Origin: Clostridia bacterium
Lineage (GTDB): Bacteria > Bacillota > Clostridia > UBA1381
Assembly: GCA_017621875.1 (NCBI GenBank)
Contig: JAGASE010000024.1
Coordinates: 1 to 64,000 of the forward strand
Length of the DNA: 64,000 bases
Direction of reading: 5' to 3'
Made by a program: the position numbers and the translations under genes. A model generated the notes under the pieces. It saw nothing but the letters and a program-made list of their open reading frames with translations, had not been told where the DNA came from and ran no database searches. Shown here in pieces: positions 33,830-43,300 of the stretch (position 1 is its first letter; the number at the start of each line of letters is the position of its first letter).

Positions 33830-33858
33830 TGTGCGTCAAATGTTTCCCGATATAGGTA
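33830..33858. other. attR of the cotJC intervening element
   Basis: Element arm TGTGCGTCAAA (33830-33840), the inverse of the attL arm, then core CCGATATAGGTA (33847-33858) continuing into cotJC. By symmetry the crossover is GG at 33855-33856. Confidence 0.85.
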
Positions 33859-34271
33859 CGGAGGAGCTGGGACACCTTGAAATGGTAGGAACATTGGTTT
33901 ATCAGCTTTCGGACGGAGCGACCGGCAGCGATTGGCTTAGAGGTCATACTCCGGAGTACTATGCCGATAACGGCAACGGTGTGTTCCCACAAAATGCTCA
34001 GGGCTCACCGTTTAACGCGGCATCAATTGCAGTGACCGGCGATCCTATTACAAATCTGTTTGAGGATTTGGCTGCAGAGCAAAAGGCACGTGCGACTTAC
34101 GATAATATTCTGCGGTTGTCAGATGACCCCGATGTAAATGAGGTTATTAAGTTCCTTCGCCAGAGAGAGGTTACACATTTTCAAAGATTCGGTGAAGCAA
34201 AGCTGACTAATTTAAACAGATTTTCCATAAACATCAAAGGTGCTGAAATCGAGTTTTCAGCACCTAAATAA
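33848..34271 (+). pseudogene. cotJC: cotJC, 3' fragment (split spore-coat manganese catalase)
   Basis: From the attR core the frame reads DIGTEELGHLEMVGTLVYQL and goes on to the stop at 34271, about 141 residues. It is the bulk of CotJC, a ferritin-like di-manganese catalase of the spore coat, and includes the second, third and fourth metal-ligand helices (TEELGH, AAEQKARATY, REVTHF). Without the piece at 29846-29947 it lacks the first ligand helix. Codons 5' of the core in the open frame (from 33780) are element sequence with no ribosome site, so it is probably not translated in the inserted state. Confidence 0.92.
34239..34264 (+). terminator. Hairpin at the end of cotJC
   Basis: GGTGCTGAAA pairs with TTTCAGCACC around a 6-nt loop, immediately before the cotJC stop codon. 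The T-run is delayed, so it is a weak terminator overlapping the coding end. In 34272-34429 I see only short inverted repeats (CAATATAAGG/CCTTATATT). Confidence 0.55.
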
Positions 34272-34429
34272 TGTTGTTTTAGTTAGATTTTCAATATAAG
34301 GATTCTTATCATAGATTTTTCTAACCTCCTTATATTCTTTATACGGAGCATTAAATAAAAATCATATTTTGCAGCAGTCAAACATTGAGCTATTATTTTG
34401 CTTTTGACTGCAGTAAATTGTATTTACAC

Positions 34430-36700
34430 CTACCGTGCATGTTTATTCTTTCTGTATTCACTTGGAGTAACGTGCGTTACATTTTTAAAGGCACGAATAA
34501 ATGTCTGCTTATTATTAAAGCCAACATCGTGGAAAATATCTTGTATAGGCTTATCTGTTTGAGTTAAAAGACGCTTAGCTTCGGTTATTCTAAGATTATT
34601 CAGGTAATCGTGAAAGCCTATGCTGAGAGTGTTTTTTAAAAGTACAGACAAATACGAGCTATTGATGTTAAAAACCTGTGCAATGCTTTCGAGGGAAAGC
34701 ATGCTGTTTGAGTAATTGTCATCTATATAGCTGACAATGTCCTCAATAATTGTTTCTTTAGTATCCCGTACATTAAACAAGTCCAGAAGCGACAGTATAT
34801 GCTGATATATTTCATCTACTGATTTTGAGAGAAGCTCATAGCAGATTTCAAAATCATACTTACCCTGCTCGCTGAAGGGTATTTTTTTTATTCTGATCGC
34901 CTTTAATATAGTGTTTAATATCTGAGAGTAAAGCTGCTTTAAAGAACGGTTATCAATATTTTCGTTCTTCTGCACCGAGTAGTTAATTATTTCCATTGCC
35001 TTTTTTGTGTTGTTGGCGATAAGTGCATTTAAAAGATTTGATTCATCATTATTTGAGAATATATATTTTATTGTTTTGTCAATCGAAAACAGAATGTTAG
35101 GTCTGGACTTTGGTGTTATCTGCAAGGAATTCAGGGCTTCATTATGCGAGGTCTTAAGACCTGAAAGCCCTTCATGTGTTTCTCCGAGACCTATAAACAG
35201 TTCTACATATTCCGAGTCATTATTAAGGCATACCTTTATTTTATTTAAGATACCATTAATCTCATCCAGCGGGTTTTGGTTGTCGGTATTTATGATGATA
35301 TACAGAGTCTCTTTTTCGCTTGAGATTATAAATGTGTCAAATTTGGCTATAAAATATTCCTTTACTATATTATAAAAGCCGTTTTGGATATTGATATATT
35401 CTGCGTTAGTATAGCTGTCATACAAAAGATTTGTAGGATACAGCTGTATTATCACCGAACAGAAAAAGTTATGCTTAAAGGGAAGAGAAGCTGAAATTAT
35501 CTCCTTTGTTGGGTTATCAATGGTGTAGTCAGTAGAATTAAGATAGTTGATCAGATATTTCTCCTGTGCATAGGGCAGAATGTTAGAAAGCTCTGAGTTG
35601 TTTTTGATCAGATATTTTGCAGAGGTCTGCAGATATTCAAAAAAGTCAGTACCTTCATAATCAAGGCTTTTATCGCTGTTAAAGGTTTTTGCAATCTGTT
35701 CAAGAGGGTGCAAAATTTTATTTGAGTTTTTTAGTGCCAAAATATATGCCAGCATCATAATAATTCCTACTGCTAAAAGGGTAAACAGGGTGTTGGGAAG
35801 CTGCATCCTTATAATATCCAGATAGGGAGTTTTTGCAAAGTAGGTATAGCCTAATAGACTATCCGTTGCAGAATACAAGCATATAATTGAAAGAATTCCA
35901 TCCTCCGAAGTATATTTAAAGGAGGAGGATTCAGATAATAGTTTGCGATATAGTGGTGTATCATTAATATAATAACCTGAATCATCAGAATTTGTGCTGA
36001 AAATCTGACCGGTGTAATTATTTAGCACATAAAATATTGTATTTTCAGTGTATTTATCAGAATTGTAGCCTGCCAACAGGGTGTCAAGGGATAGATTTAC
36101 AATCAAATAGCTGTTAATTTTCGTGCCGTTTAGCTGCCTGAAAACTACCGGTATTATGTTTTTTGTTTCGCCGCTTTCAGTAACAATTGAAGGAGACATA
36201 ATACGGTACGGGGCAGCGTCGAGAAATTTAAAGCTGTTCCAGTAATCGTAATCATAGCTTGAATAGTTATATGTTTCGCTGAAGTATTCTGAAATAGGAC
36301 TGTACTTGCCTTGACCTATAACCATTTTATTAATTCTGTCGATAATGCATATGCTGTCAATTGTATCGAAGGTTTCAGCAGCATTTTTTAGTGAAACCTG
36401 TATGTCTGTCAAATCGGATACGGTATAATCGCACATAAGTGCCGGAAGTACTACCGAATTGTTTTCAAACGCCTGGGTAAACTTAATGCACTTGCTGATT
36501 TCGTTTTCGCTTTTTTCGGAAAAATGCTTCAACGAAATGTTATAGCTTTTTTTTAATGCATTTATTTCCAGGGCGATATTGTATCCGGTAAATAATACCA
36601 TAAATACAGATATAATTATGAGGGGTATTGTAATCAGAAATAATATCCGTATTTTTGTGTTGGAAATTTTTCTCTGAAACAATTGTAAAAGGTAACGCAT
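34430..36700 (-). CDS. Membrane-anchored AraC-type regulator of the polysaccharide locus
   Basis: This 756-residue protein has a transmembrane helix at about 17-40, a large extracytoplasmic sensor (to about 300), a second helix near 305-325, a cytoplasmic linker region, and a C-terminal double helix-turn-helix (LESIAQVFNINSSYLSVLLK and the end VTHVTPSEYRKN). This is the layout of one-component YesN/AraC-like regulators that sit next to sugar ABC transporters in Firmicutes and sense extracellular oligosaccharides. It is divergent to the binding-protein gene, and the TTACC direct repeats upstream of that gene are probably its sites. GAAAGGA precedes the ATG. Confidence 0.88.
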   Translation of the reverse strand: MRYLLQLFQRKISNTKIRILFLITIPLIIISVFMVLFTGYNIALEINALKKSYNISLKHFSEKSENEISKCIKFTQAFENNSVVLPALMCDYTVSDLTDIQVSLKNAAETFDTIDSICIIDRINKMVIGQGKYSPISEYFSETYNYSSYDYDYWNSFKFLDAAPYRIMSPSIVTESGETKNIIPVVFRQLNGTKINSYLIVNLSLDTLLAGYNSDKYTENTIFYVLNNYTGQIFSTNSDDSGYYINDTPLYRKLLSESSSFKYTSEDGILSIICLYSATDSLLGYTYFAKTPYLDIIRMQLPNTLFTLLAVGIIMMLAYILALKNSNKILHPLEQIAKTFNSDKSLDYEGTDFFEYLQTSAKYLIKNNSELSNILPYAQEKYLINYLNSTDYTIDNPTKEIISASLPFKHNFFCSVIIQLYPTNLLYDSYTNAEYINIQNGFYNIVKEYFIAKFDTFIISSEKETLYIIINTDNQNPLDEINGILNKIKVCLNNDSEYVELFIGLGETHEGLSGLKTSHNEALNSLQITPKSRPNILFSIDKTIKYIFSNNDESNLLNALIANNTKKAMEIINYSVQKNENIDNRSLKQLYSQILNTILKAIRIKKIPFSEQGKYDFEICYELLSKSVDEIYQHILSLLDLFNVRDTKETIIEDIVSYIDDNYSNSMLSLESIAQVFNINSSYLSVLLKNTLSIGFHDYLNNLRITEAKRLLTQTDKPIQDIFHDVGFNNKQTFIRAFKNVTHVTPSEYRKNKHAR

Positions 36701-36787
36701 TTTTTATCCTTTCAATAAAATTTTTACTTTATTATAGCATAAATCTCTTTGCAAAGCAACAGTATCAAAAGAATTACAACTTTTAAA

Positions 36788-36831
36788 TTTTTATTACCTT
36801 TAAAAATAGTGTTTTTATTACCTTTAAAATT
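36788..36831 (+). promoter_or_regulatory. Direct-repeat operator of the transporter promoter
   Basis: Two near-identical 20-bp units with core ATTACCTTTAAAA (36788-36807, 36812-36831) stand 24 bp apart, the second ending 7 bp before the -35 box. Tandem direct repeats are typical of AraC-type activator sites. Confidence 0.75.
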
Positions 36832-36838
36832 TTCTGTC

Positions 36839-36867
36839 TTGAAAAAGTGCAGGGAAGTCTCTATAAT
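36839..36867 (+). promoter_or_regulatory. Promoter of the sugar ABC transporter operon
   Basis: TTGAAA (36839-36844), a 17-bp spacer and TATAAT (36862-36867), about 112 bp before the binding-protein ATG. Confidence 0.75.
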
Positions 36868-36979
36868 GAAACCAAGAAAAAGGCAGACGGTCTGCGTAGC
36901 AGTTTACTTTTTATGGAAAAGGCATAACGCATACTGAATTTGCTTAGTGCGAAACGCATGGAAAGGAAAGGTAAAAATT

Positions 36980-38371
36980 ATGAAGAAAAGAAGAATTTTA
37001 GCAATGCTGTTAAGCTGTACTTTTATTGCATCTTGTATGGCAGGCTGCGGTAAGCAGGAGACAGTATCTGACGGCAAGGTTACTATTTCGGTAGGCAACT
37101 GGCCTAATGCTGAGGCTGATCCGGAGGGATATGCCAGAGAAATGGAAAAGCTGGAAAAATTTAATAAACTCTATCCGAATATTGAGGTAATTACGGATGA
37201 ATGGTCATATGACGTAAAAACCTTTGTAGCAAAGGCAGAGGGCGGAACACTTCCTACTCTGTATACTGCTCACTTTACTGAGGCGGATAAAATAAAGAAG
37301 TTTGGATACGCATGTGATATCACTGATTACATGAAAAAACACGAGGTTTCAGATAAGATTAACGAGTACATAATGGATAGTATTTCATATGAAGGAAATA
37401 TTTATTTGATACCGTTTAGTATTTATTCACTGGGTATTGTAATGAATCTTGATCTTTTCGAGCAGGCAGGATTGATTGCTGAGGATGGTACACCGGATGT
37501 ACCGGAAACCTTTGCAGAGCTTGCAGAAACTGCAAAAATAATAAAGGAAAAGACAGGAAAGCCCGGATTTGTGCTTCCAACTACTCAGAATGCAGGCGGA
37601 TGGATTTTCACATCTTTAGCATGGAACTTCGGTACTAAGTTTATGGAGCAGGGTGCTGATGGTAAGTGGAAGGCTACCTTTAATTCACCTGAATGTGAAG
37701 CTGCACTGCAGTATGTAAAGGATTTGAGATGGAAATATGATGTTCTTCCGTCAAACACATTGGTAAGCAATGCAGATGTTCAGAAATTTGTTGGCTCATC
37801 ACAGGCCGCTATGGCAATAGCTGCACCGGACGTTGTAAACAGCCTGATAAAGAGCTATCAGCTTGATAAGGAGTTAATAGGCTTTGCAAAGATGCCTGCA
37901 GGAGAAAACGGTAGAATTTCACTTATGGGCGGTGGCTTTTATGCAATTGAGCCAAATGCTACCGAAGAGCAGGTTGACGCATGCTTTAAGTGGATGGAAT
38001 TTAATGGTGTAACACCTAAGCTGACAGAAGAAAATAAGCAAACACTTCGTGAAGATATGGAAAGCGACAAGGAAAACGGCATTTTAATAGGTATTAAGGA
38101 CATAAGTCTGTGGAATGGTAAGGCAGAGGTTCAGGCATATAGAGATTCTTTAATAGAAGAATACAGAAATGTTAATCCAAATCATATCAAATCATATAAT
38201 GACCAGTCGGGAGTTGAGTATCAGGCAGAAGAGCCTGTATGTGCTCAGGAGCTTTACAGTCTTCTTGACGGCTGTGTGCAGGAGGTACTGATAAATGAAA
38301 ATGCAGATTGCAAACAGCTGCTTGAAAAGGCTGCATCAGACTTCCAGCAGAACTTCTTGGATTACGAGTAA
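36980..38371 (+). CDS. Extracellular sugar-binding lipoprotein of an ABC transporter
   Basis: This 463-residue type-1 solute-binding protein has a lipoprotein signal peptide (MKKRRILAMLLS..., lipobox MAGC, lipidated Cys23) and captures oligosaccharides for the two permeases that follow. Residues such as ISVGNWPNAEADPEGYA and GGGFYAIEPNATEEQ fit the MalE/UgpB family. I use the ATG at 36980, after AGGAAAGG. The in-frame GTG at 36947 would add a non-signal extension. No ATP-binding subunit gene is present, which is common for Firmicutes sugar systems that share an MsmX-type ATPase. Confidence 0.92.
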   Translation: MKKRRILAMLLSCTFIASCMAGCGKQETVSDGKVTISVGNWPNAEADPEGYAREMEKLEKFNKLYPNIEVITDEWSYDVKTFVAKAEGGTLPTLYTAHFTEADKIKKFGYACDITDYMKKHEVSDKINEYIMDSISYEGNIYLIPFSIYSLGIVMNLDLFEQAGLIAEDGTPDVPETFAELAETAKIIKEKTGKPGFVLPTTQNAGGWIFTSLAWNFGTKFMEQGADGKWKATFNSPECEAALQYVKDLRWKYDVLPSNTLVSNADVQKFVGSSQAAMAIAAPDVVNSLIKSYQLDKELIGFAKMPAGENGRISLMGGGFYAIEPNATEEQVDACFKWMEFNGVTPKLTEENKQTLREDMESDKENGILIGIKDISLWNGKAEVQAYRDSLIEEYRNVNPNHIKSYNDQSGVEYQAEEPVCAQELYSLLDGCVQEVLINENADCKQLLEKAASDFQQNFLDYE

Positions 38372-38393
38372 TATTTGGCATAAGGAATGATAA

Positions 38394-39311
38394 ATGATGT
38401 TTAATGTAAAAAAAGGAAAAAAGCGGTTTTCGCTTACTGTCCTGGGGAATGAGCTTTCGGCGTGGATGTTGATTCTGCCAGCTATATTCTGTGTTTATTT
38501 TTTGGTAGTAAGACCTCAGATTATGGGTTTTTACTGGTCGTTTTTCGATATGCACGGATACAGAGTGGAAGAGTTTGTGGGATTTGAAAACTACAGACGT
38601 GTTATATCGGATACGATGTTCTTGAAAACACTTATAAATACGTGCAAATACGTGATATTCTCATTGCTTATAGGATATCTTTGTCCGATAGTTCTGGCAA
38701 TAATGCTGAATGAGATGGTTCATGTGAGAAATGCTCTGCGGGTAATGATTTACCTACCGAGCATTCTGCCCGCCGTTGCAGGAATTGCTCTTTGGTATAT
38801 GATATATTATCCTGACCAAAGCGGACTTTTAAATATGGTGCTTGGCTGGTTTGGTGCTGAGCCGTATGGTTGGTTACAGGATTCGAGGAACACTATTTTA
38901 TATATTGTAATAAGTATGACGTGGCAGGGAGCCGGAGGAACAGTTATTTATTACTTCAGTGCTTTGCAGGGTGTTAACCGAGAGCTTTATGAGGCGGCAA
39001 TGATGGATGGTGCAGGCTTCTTCAGAAGAATAAGAATTGTAACCTTGCCGCATATTGCAGGTATTTCGCTGCTGTTTTTAGTAAGACAAATTATAAATGT
39101 ATTTTCGGTTATGGAGCAGCCGCTGCAAATGACGGGTGGCGGTCCGAACGGAGCATCTACAACCTTGGGATTGCAGGTGTATAAGTACGGATTTGAAAGT
39201 ATCAAGCCGCAGTTTGCTATGGCACTCGGTGTGATAATGTTCCTTATTTTAATGGCAGTAACCGTATTTTACTTCTATCTTAACAAAAAGATAGAAAGCA
39301 ACAATGAGTAA
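38394..39311 (+). CDS. Sugar ABC transporter permease (MalF/UgpA type)
   Basis: This 305-residue protein has six predicted transmembrane helices and the EAA coupling loop EAAMMDGAGFFRRI near 200 that contacts the ATPase. It forms the channel with the second permease. It starts 22 bp after the binding-protein stop. ATGs at 38394 and 38397 are both possible after AAGGAATG. Confidence 0.93.
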   Translation: MMFNVKKGKKRFSLTVLGNELSAWMLILPAIFCVYFLVVRPQIMGFYWSFFDMHGYRVEEFVGFENYRRVISDTMFLKTLINTCKYVIFSLLIGYLCPIVLAIMLNEMVHVRNALRVMIYLPSILPAVAGIALWYMIYYPDQSGLLNMVLGWFGAEPYGWLQDSRNTILYIVISMTWQGAGGTVIYYFSALQGVNRELYEAAMMDGAGFFRRIRIVTLPHIAGISLLFLVRQIINVFSVMEQPLQMTGGGPNGASTTLGLQVYKYGFESIKPQFAMALGVIMFLILMAVTVFYFYLNKKIESNNE

Positions 39312-39323
39312 GGGGTGATAACG

Positions 39324-40217
39324 GTGGCTGATAAACGTAATATGGATAAGGGTGTCTTAACAAATATTGATATGAAAAGACCGAGATACAAAGCCCTTTA
39401 TTGGACAATGCTTGCAATACTTATTATATGGAGTGTTGGAATATGTGTTTTTCCTGTTGTATGGGTAATGCTTACGGGATTTAAGACACCTCAGGAAATG
39501 TATGCCATTCCTGCTACACTTTTTCCTGAAAATTTTGAGCTCTCCAAAATTGTCCGTGTGTGGAATGAAATGAAATTCTACAAATATTATCTGAGTACTT
39601 TTATTATGTCGGCAGGTGCGGTTGTATTTACTCTTGTAATCTGCGGACTCGGAGGGTATGTTCTTTCAAGACTGAAGCCTAGGGGAAGTAAAATTGTATT
39701 TGCTGTATTTTTCTGGCTGATGCTTATGCCGGGAACGATGCGGACTGTTCCGCTTTATATGACCTTTAAAGATTTTCCGTATTTACATATAAATATGCTG
39801 AATTCATATTTGCCGATATGGCTTATGGCGGCGGCAGATATATTTAACATTATTCTATTTAAAAACTTTTTTGACGGAATTTCAAATCAGATTTTAGAGG
39901 CTGCGAGGGTAGACGGTGCAAGTAATATAAGAATATTTTTCCAAATTATATTGCCGCTTTCGCTTCCTGTATTCTGGACGGTCGCAATTTTTACCTTTAA
40001 TGGTAATTTCGGACAGTTCTTCTGGCCGTTCCTGCTTATAAGCGAAAAGGAAATGACAGTGCTTGGCGTTCAACTTTTCAATTTGAAAAATTCCACCTTC
40101 TCGATGGATTATCAAATGCTGGCTCTCCTTTTTGCAATGATACCTCAGCTGATTATTTTTGCGGTGTTCCAGAGGCAGATTATCGGCGGTGTAAATGTAG
40201 GCGGAGTTAAGGGTTAG
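39324..40217 (+). CDS. Sugar ABC transporter permease (MalG/UgpE type)
   Basis: This 297-residue permease has six predicted helices and the EAA loop EAARVDGASNIRIF near 195, the partner of the preceding gene. I prefer the GTG at 39324 (MADKRN), 8 nt after AGGGG, to the GTG at 39315. The conserved C-terminal residues (QRQIIGGVNVGGVKG) are typical of the family. It ends the transporter operon. The next gene has its own promoter. Confidence 0.93.
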   Translation: MADKRNMDKGVLTNIDMKRPRYKALYWTMLAILIIWSVGICVFPVVWVMLTGFKTPQEMYAIPATLFPENFELSKIVRVWNEMKFYKYYLSTFIMSAGAVVFTLVICGLGGYVLSRLKPRGSKIVFAVFFWLMLMPGTMRTVPLYMTFKDFPYLHINMLNSYLPIWLMAAADIFNIILFKNFFDGISNQILEAARVDGASNIRIFFQIILPLSLPVFWTVAIFTFNGNFGQFFWPFLLISEKEMTVLGVQLFNLKNSTFSMDYQMLALLFAMIPQLIIFAVFQRQIIGGVNVGGVKG

Positions 40218-40268
40218 AGAGGAGTAAATCAATGAAAAGAAGAATTTCTTAAAAAAAACATGAAAAAC

Positions 40269-40323
40269 ATTACTTTTAAAAAAGTGTCACCATTATAATA
40301 AAGAAAAAAGTTACCTGTAAAAT
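40269..40323 (+). promoter_or_regulatory. Operator of the secreted glycosidase promoter
   Basis: ATTACTTTTAAAA (40269-40281) and GTTACCTGTAAAAT (40310-40323) repeat the motif found at 36788-36831. The unit nearer the promoter lies at exactly the same distance (21 bp from TTAC to the first base of the -35) as in the transporter promoter. Confidence 0.65.
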
Positions 40324-40331
40324 AATGTTTC

Positions 40332-40360
40332 TTGAAATGTTTTAGAAATTTCTTTATCAT
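40332..40360 (+). promoter_or_regulatory. Promoter of the secreted glycosidase gene
   Basis: TTGAAA (40332-40337), a 17-bp spacer and TATCAT (40355-40360), 34 bp before the ATG. Confidence 0.7.
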
Positions 40361-40394
40361 AAGCACATAGGCTGAAAAAAGACAGGAGGACACA

Positions 40395-43300
40395 ATGAAA
40401 ATAAAAAGAAATTCATTTTTTCTTGCGGTAGCTATATCAGTACAAATGTTTTGTATTCCGATATACGCACAGGAAACGACGGAGTATGCTTCAATAAGTT
40501 TTGACAAGCATGGTAAAAGTGTTAATATGACGGTTACGGAAACTATGGAAGTGGTAGAACGTAACGGTAAGGCAGGACGCAGAACCAACATCAAATCAAA
40601 TAACATTTATATTTATACTGACGTCAACAAAGACTTTTTGTATGATCTACCCAATAATTCCCCGGTAGAAATTGAGGTGGAATATTTTGATGAAGGAAGA
40701 GGTAAATTTGAGCTGGATTACGGCTCACACAATCCAACCGTTGAAGGGTCGGCTTGGGCAGGCGGCGAAAGTGTGACGCTTACCAATACAAATGAGTGGA
40801 AAACTCATACATTTTATGTTGAGGACATGACCTTTTTAAATCAATGTAACTATCAGTCTGACTTCCGTGTTGGAGTGTGGGGAATAAATATGGGGTGGTC
40901 AGGTGAAGATGTAATTTTTGGAAAAATTTCAGTCAGACGTACAAATCTTAGACAGCTTGCGGCGATGAAGGGCAGAATTAATTCCGAAAAAGTGGGTAAT
41001 ATTTTTGATATTGATGAGGAAGTATGCCTTGAAACAGATTATGAGAACAAAACAAATAAAAATGTAGGTATCAATATAGAAGCCGAGGTTCGTGACGAAA
41101 ATGGCAAGCTTGCATGGACAGGAATTATATCGGACAACTTTTTGCCTAACGAATGTAAAAAAATTTACATAAAACCTCAGATAGAGAAAAAATGTGCTAT
41201 CTATACAATATCACTTAAATCAGAAACATTCTATATTGATGAACCGGATGTAAAATACACAAGTACATCAAACGGTGCATTTTCTGTTGCATGGAAGGTA
41301 GCACCGGAAGATGCCAACCCCAGGTATGGTCAAAATCAGCAGGTAATAGCTTTAACTCGTGGAGGACCTGAAGAGGTACCAATACTTCTCAGTGAAGGCG
41401 GAATGGCATACTGCAGAGACTATATTCCGTGGATTTGGGTTGAAAAGGAAAAAGGCGTTTACAAGATTACAGATGATATATGGGATAAGATAAACAAATA
41501 TCAAGAAAAGAATGTTAAGCCTGTAATTATGCTTGGATTTTGTAATCCATTCTATGACGACGGTATGACGCCGACTTCGGATGAGGCTATAGAAGCATAT
41601 GCAAATTATTGTCGTTATATTGTAAGAGAGCTTAAAGATGTAACAGATACTTTTGAAATTTGGAACGAGTATAACGGCGGTACGAATTTTAACCCGAGTC
41701 AATCTCCGCCATCAGATTATGCCCGACTTGCAAAGGCGGCATATAAAGCAATAAAGGAAGAAAATCCGAACGCAAAGGTTATAGGAATTGTAACTGCAAG
41801 AGTGGAGCTTGATTGGATTGAAGATGCATTTAAAGCGGGAGCTCTTGAAGCAATGGATATAGTATGTACTCACCCATATGACTGGACAAATGGTACTTTC
41901 AGATGGTGGAAAATGCGTGAGGATTCTGAAAAGTTGAGACAGCTGATGATTAAATATGGCGGTGAAAAACCGGTATGGTGGACAGAAATAGGATTTTCAA
42001 CATCGACATCAGAGTTCACGTATCATGAACAAGCTTGCAATACTGTAATGCTGTATGCATTGGCACAAGCAGAAAATCTTGCAGAATGTGTTGTTCAGTA
42101 TTGTCTTTTAGACCAAGAGAATCCTGATGAACATGAGCATAACTGGGGATTGGTACGTAACTATAAAGATGACGAGCACCCGTACAGTGCAAAGCCGTCA
42201 TACCTTGCTGTATGTGCTATGAACAATTTAATAGGAGGTATGTCGGAATATAGGGAAATGATATTTACCGAAGACAAATACCGAGCATTTCGTTTTTATA
42301 ATAATAAACTTGCAAAAGATGTTATGTTACTTAATTCAGAGGATGTATCAAAATACCTAACATATAATTTGGGCTGCGATAGCGTAGAAGTTTATGACAT
42401 GTACGGTAACAAGATTGATGAGCTGGTATCTGAAAGCGGAATTTATCGTTTTCACGTAGAGCAGGAGCCTAAGTATATCATAGGAAGCTTTACAAAATTC
42501 AGCCTTGCAGACGAAGCTCTTGCACAGGTAACTGCTGAAAATACAGAGATATCTATTGCAGCAAATGATTATACCGAATTTGTCTTTAATAAGAACATAG
42601 ACAATGCTTTAACCATAACTGTTGAGGAAAATGAAAGTGTTGATGTTATTGAAAATAATGGATTTGTAGGTAATCGTGCAGTAGTAAAAATCCGAACCAA
42701 GCCAGAGGCAAAGGAAACGGTTAAATTTAATATAAAAATGACTGATGCAAAAGGCGGCGTTCGGTACAGTGACACACACACAATAAAAATTATTGACCGA
42801 ATTTCCACAGAAATAACGACCGAACAATCGGTTCCGGGTGACAGTACACATTGGAGAGTGCGTATAAAAGTAAAGAATATGACAAATACGCAAACAGTCT
42901 CAGGAACAATGCGAATTGTATCGCCGGAGGAGGAACGTAAGTTTATGCCTGAGCGTCGGTTTGAAAATATGAAGCCGGGCGAGGAACAGACCATGTTAAT
43001 CAATCTTCCATACCGGGTGGTAAAGCGTACAATATACTTAATAGCAGAAGCCGAGCTTGATGACGGAATTAGATATAGATATGGAAAAAAACTTGACTTC
43101 GGTACAGCGGCATATGCAACAACAAAACCTAAAATTGACGGAACTGTAGAAAGCGGTGAATGGAGAGGAAGTTGGATAGGAGCAGACGAAATGAAGGATG
43201 TACGCCATATTGTAGGTGAGGCGGGAGTAACTGTCGGAGGCGACTGGAGAGGCCCGGATGATTTATCTTTCAGTGGAACAATGATGTGGGACGAGGAAGC

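Larger units (their letters stand above)
29940..33858. mobile_element. 3.9-kb skin-like intervening element inserted in cotJC
   Basis: The element is bounded by direct copies of CCGATATAGGTA (29940-29951, 33847-33858), so excision would release a 3,907-bp circle. It carries two minus-strand genes (YczE-like membrane protein, AlkD-like protein) and three plus-strand genes (small partner, serine recombinase 2, low-molecular-weight tyrosine phosphatase), all intact. The joined circle would have an attP with inverted TTTGACGCACA arms. Excision rejoins cotJC in frame (GLLTDIG-TEELGHLE). This is the layout of sporulation intervening elements such as skin in sigK of Bacillus subtilis. Timing of excision is not shown by sequence. 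Confidence 0.88.

Noticed and set aside
33780-33839. N-terminal part of the open frame leading into the cotJC 3' piece
   Set aside because: These codons lie in the element's terminator and att arm, lack a ribosome site and have no CotJC similarity.
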